Of a DNA stretch of 64,000 nt, positions 61,157-64,000 are shown in pieces (position 1 is the first letter of the stretch; each line of letters opens with the position of its first letter). The DNA is from Granulicella sapmiensis (GTDB taxonomy: Bacteria > Acidobacteriota > Terriglobia > Terriglobales > Acidobacteriaceae), in NCBI GenBank assembly GCA_026225395.1, contig JAMFSR010000021.1, forward strand, positions 62,001 to 126,000. Reading direction: 5' to 3'. Made by a program: the position numbers and the translations under genes. The notes under the pieces were generated by a model that worked only from the letters and a program-made list of their open reading frames with translations, made no database searches and was not told the DNA's origin.

Positions 61157-63640
61157 ATGATCACTAACGAAAACGCGCTTCGAGCAAAGCTACTCCTCAT
61201 CGTTTCATGGATTGTCATGGCGTCGCTGCTCAAATACCCTTCTATGGCAGCTCAATCCAAAGTCGAATCGACAAGCGCGGTTGACCAGAGCGCGAAAACT
61301 GATTGGAGTGCAAAATGGATTAGCGCCTCATGGAGCTCGACGCAGGACGGAGCCGAGCCTGACGGCAGCCGCCCCATGGCCATCTTCCGTCGACAATTCG
61401 TAGTCCGTCAAAGACCTGTAAAGGCGTTCCTTCGGATAGCAGGTCTTGGACAGTATGAAGCACACTTGAATGCGGATGCATCGATCGACTTTCCACACGC
61501 TCTGCATCAGGCCTGGACGGACTACCGGAAAACGGTGACGTTCGACACATACGACATCACCGACAAATTACTCGTTGGTAATAACGTGATCGGTGTTTTG
61601 CTCGGTAATGGAATGTACAACGTTCAAAAGAGCAAGGGCCGCTATACCAAGTTTGAAGGTAGCTTTGGTCCTCCGAAACTGATCGCAGAACTTCGCATTC
61701 GTTATGCAAATGGTTCTGATGACGTTATTGGAACTGACCCGGACTGGAAAGTTACCAAGGGGCCAATCACATTCAGCTCGACCTACGGCGGTGAAGACTA
61801 CGACGCCAGACTCGCGACTACAGGGTGGGATTCTCCGAACTACGACGATAGCTCATGGAAACGAGCCATCGAAGTCAGTAGTCCCGGCGGCACCTTGCGT
61901 CCGGCAATCGCTCCAGACCTGCACACTTTGGCTCTGACGTTAGTTCCAGACGAGCACGTTCTTGGAGCGAATAAGGTTGTCTATGATCTCGGCATCAATT
62001 TTGCCGGTTGGCCGGAGGTAAGAGTAAGCGGACCAGCGGGCGCGGTGCTAAAGCTTACACCCGGTGAGCTATTGAAACCTGATGGTTCCGTTTCGCAGGC
62101 AAGCTCCGGAGGCCCGCAGTGGTGGACGTACACGCTCCGTGGGGACCGGGAGGAGCAATGGCATCCAAAATTCAGCTATTACGGCTTTCGCTACATCCAG
62201 GCCGAATGGATCGGACAGCGTAGCTCCGAAGCCAAAATCCTGTCTCTCAAGGGAAGTGAGCTTCTATCCGACTCACCGGTCGTCGGCTCATTCCAGAGCT
62301 CAAGTGAGATATTGAACCGTATCCATTCCCTCATTGTTCAGGCGATGCACAACAATGAGGTGAGCCTATTCACGGACTGTCCACATCGCGAAAAACTCGG
62401 CTGGCTGGAAGAGACACATCTGGTAGCGCCCGGCTTGATGTTTAACAATGATCTGCGGAGCCTCTATGAGGCAACCGCGAGGAACATCGCTGACGCGCAA
62501 CGTGAAGACGGCATGGTGCCGACGATTGCGCCTCAGTACACCATGTTCGGCCCAAAGTATCCGATTTATGACGACTCGCCGGAGTGGGGTTCCGCTTCGA
62601 TCTTGGCGGCCTGGTCTGCATACCGTTTCTATGGCGATGCAACTCAGCTGGAGACGAATTACACGACGATGCAGGCATATATCAAGTTTCTTGAGGCCAA
62701 ATCAAAGGATGGCATCGTAGCCTATGGTCTTGGGGACTGGTACGACATCGGTCCCGGAGGCCCAGGAGTCAGTAAGCTGACAACGGTCGGCGTTACCGGA
62801 ACCCTGATGCTGTATGAAGATGCTATGGCTATGGAGCAGATCGCGAGGATTCTCGGGCGTTCCAGCGAGATTGCAGTCTATCGTGCTCTCGCAGACCGCG
62901 AGAAGCAGGCATTCAACCGGACGTTTTGGGATAGCAAGAATGGCTACTACGACAAAGGAAGCCAAGCCGCGAATGCTATGCCCATCGCTCTTGGAATCGT
63001 CCCAACAGAACGAAGAGCGAAGGTACTCGATCATCTCATCTCAGATATCCATGTACACGATGATCACCTCACTACAGGCGAAGTGGGCTATCCTTATCTG
63101 CTTCGCGCGCTGATGCAAGCGGGCCGCGACGATGTGCTTTTGGCGATGATGCTGCGCGAGGATCCGCCTAGCTACGGTTCGCAATTGGCCGCCGGGGCAA
63201 CCGCCCTTACGGAGGCCTGGGATGCGAATCCGCGCAACAGCCAGGATCACTTCATGCTGGGTGGAGCGGAAGAATGGTTTTATCGTGGGCTTGGCGGTAT
63301 CGACTTCGATCTTTCACGGTCTGACTCCAGTCGCAGAATCACAATTCACCCTCGTATAATCACCGGGGTTAGCTGGGTACGATGCGAATACAAATCGGTC
63401 GCGGGAAATATACAGAGCAATTGGAAGCATGATGGTACGCGAACCACGATCAATGTAAGTGTTCCCACTACCGCTGTAGTGGTGGTTCCAATCGAAACGG
63501 AAAAGTCCACCGTCACAATTGATCGAAGGGCAGCGGAAGCGGCTCCGGGTGTTGAGACCCTGGCGCGCGACGCAACAACCGTGACGTATCGCGTGCGACG
63601 GGGGAAATATCAGTTCGTCATTGCCCCTGATACCAAGTGA
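61157..63640 (+). CDS. GH78 alpha-L-rhamnosidase, second copy
   Basis: An 827-residue exported enzyme, with a signal-like N-terminus (KLLLIVSWIVMASLLKYPSMAAQ). Beta-sandwich domains (WSAKWIS start near 49, FRRQFVV, GNGMYNVQ) precede the (alpha/alpha)6 barrel. The catalytic block FTDCPHREKLGWLEETHLVAP near 405 supplies the acid, with Glu where many members have Asp, and ATALTEAWDANPRNSQDH near 680 the base. It is divergent from GH29, whose predicted start lies 41 bases away. Low similarity in layout to the first GH78 suggests different linkage preference. Confidence 0.88.
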   Translation: MITNENALRAKLLLIVSWIVMASLLKYPSMAAQSKVESTSAVDQSAKTDWSAKWISASWSSTQDGAEPDGSRPMAIFRRQFVVRQRPVKAFLRIAGLGQYEAHLNADASIDFPHALHQAWTDYRKTVTFDTYDITDKLLVGNNVIGVLLGNGMYNVQKSKGRYTKFEGSFGPPKLIAELRIRYANGSDDVIGTDPDWKVTKGPITFSSTYGGEDYDARLATTGWDSPNYDDSSWKRAIEVSSPGGTLRPAIAPDLHTLALTLVPDEHVLGANKVVYDLGINFAGWPEVRVSGPAGAVLKLTPGELLKPDGSVSQASSGGPQWWTYTLRGDREEQWHPKFSYYGFRYIQAEWIGQRSSEAKILSLKGSELLSDSPVVGSFQSSSEILNRIHSLIVQAMHNNEVSLFTDCPHREKLGWLEETHLVAPGLMFNNDLRSLYEATARNIADAQREDGMVPTIAPQYTMFGPKYPIYDDSPEWGSASILAAWSAYRFYGDATQLETNYTTMQAYIKFLEAKSKDGIVAYGLGDWYDIGPGGPGVSKLTTVGVTGTLMLYEDAMAMEQIARILGRSSEIAVYRALADREKQAFNRTFWDSKNGYYDKGSQAANAMPIALGIVPTERRAKVLDHLISDIHVHDDHLTTGEVGYPYLLRALMQAGRDDVLLAMMLREDPPSYGSQLAAGATALTEAWDANPRNSQDHFMLGGAEEWFYRGLGGIDFDLSRSDSSRRITIHPRIITGVSWVRCEYKSVAGNIQSNWKHDGTRTTINVSVPTTAVVVVPIETEKSTVTIDRRAAEAAPGVETLARDATTVTYRVRRGKYQFVIAPDTK

Positions 63641-63644
63641 TTTG

Positions 63645-64000
63645 CTACCAGGGCTTCGATCTAGCGACAGCAATTCCTCTTGTTTCATTTGGATACTTGC
63701 CAGAAACTGCACAATAGAAATGATAGAGCGCACCCTCGTGGTAGATGACTGAGGGCTTATGCGCGAATGTCTCGTCGATGCTTCCCGGTGCGCCGGTGTC
63801 GATAAGAATCTCTGGTGCTTTTGTAAAGTGGAATGGGTCACTTCCAAGGGCCAACATTTCGCAAGCGCGACCTGGTCGTTGATAACCAAAGCCGAAGTAG
63901 AACATCGCAAACTGATGACCGTTCTTCACGACATAGGGATTGGAAGCGAACCGGCTATCTCGCGCGTCCTCCGTCTCAGGTCTTTGATGCGAAAGAGAAT
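63645..64000 (-). CDS. Beta-propeller glycoside hydrolase, C-terminal part (partial)
   Basis: The frame is open from the window edge at 64000 to its stop at 63645; only about 118 codons are present, so the 5' end lies outside. The visible part has NPYVVKNGHQFAMFYFGFGY, ETFAHKPSVIYHEGALYHF and GIAVARSKPW, repeated blades typical of GH43/GH117/GH130-like propellers. It ends 4 bases from the rhamnosidase stop in convergent orientation. Family and start cannot be resolved. Confidence 0.55.
   Translation of the reverse strand, partial: SLSHQRPETEDARDSRFASNPYVVKNGHQFAMFYFGFGYQRPGRACEMLALGSDPFHFTKAPEILIDTGAPGSIDETFAHKPSVIYHEGALYHFYCAVSGKYPNETRGIAVARSKPW

Noticed and set aside
1..64000. Mobile elements, CRISPR arrays, tRNA or rRNA genes
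   Set aside because: No transposase or integrase sequence, no regularly spaced repeat, and no cloverleaf-like or rRNA-like sequence was seen on reading.

Overview
The window looks like a chromosomal piece of an Acidobacteriota genome, most likely class Terriglobia (Granulicella/Edaphobacter/Terriglobus type). The evidence is a secreted protein with the acidobacterial VWFA-related architecture, a very large Oar-like TonB-dependent receptor with an N-terminal carboxypeptidase-regulatory-like domain and no SusD partner, high-GC coding sequence, and many exo-acting glycoside hydrolases. Genus placement is inference; no rRNA gene is present. No tRNA, CRISPR array, insertion sequence or phage gene was seen.

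Region 1 (1-16.8 kb) is mostly housekeeping. It holds the 3' end of ileS, then lspA, uvrA, a secreted TPR protein, two small secreted helical proteins and a SprT-like metalloprotein in one tight forward run. After these come a divergent lgt/hpt pair, aroA, two glycosyltransferases (GT9 and GT1-like), a miaB/bifunctional-nuclease pair, a TonB C-terminal protein, and a membrane sulfatase/alkaline-phosphatase-fold protein coupled to a 79-residue mini-protein. A decayed gene 3' end lies at about 17.16-17.33 kb.

Region 2 (17.4-64 kb) is an accessory carbohydrate-utilization island. A GH43-like enzyme and a GH29 fucosidase are read leftward. They diverge from a compact ten-gene forward run (about 20.1-34.9 kb). 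That run encodes a split transketolase, a glycerol-kinase-like FGGY kinase, an RbsA/RbsC/RbsB-type sugar ABC importer, an L-fucose/L-arabinose-isomerase-family protein, an unassigned six-hairpin protein, a GH79 beta-glucuronidase-like enzyme and a GH95 fucosidase/L-galactosidase. Next come the VWFA protein and the giant TonB receptor (leftward, separated by a strong hairpin terminator). An IclR regulator then diverges from an apiosidase-like enzyme and a GH67/GH20-like enzyme. A six-gene leftward run follows (56.3-46.1 kb): GH78, CE15 glucuronoyl esterase, alpha/beta hydrolase, six-hairpin glycosidase, an FGE-like/sialidase-like fusion and a GH43-like protein. The end holds a GH30-like protein, a sialidase-like protein, a second GH29, a second GH78 and a truncated beta-propeller glycosidase.

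Working model (inference): exported exo-enzymes and two esterases strip a branched, fucose-, rhamnose- and uronate-bearing plant glycan. The TonB receptor takes up fragments across the outer membrane. The ABC importer brings one released sugar into the cytoplasm, where isomerase, kinase and split transketolase feed it into the pentose-phosphate pathway. The identity of that sugar is the main open question. D-apiose, through an apulose-phosphate transketolase route, is one testable candidate because an apiosidase-like hydrolase lies nearby.
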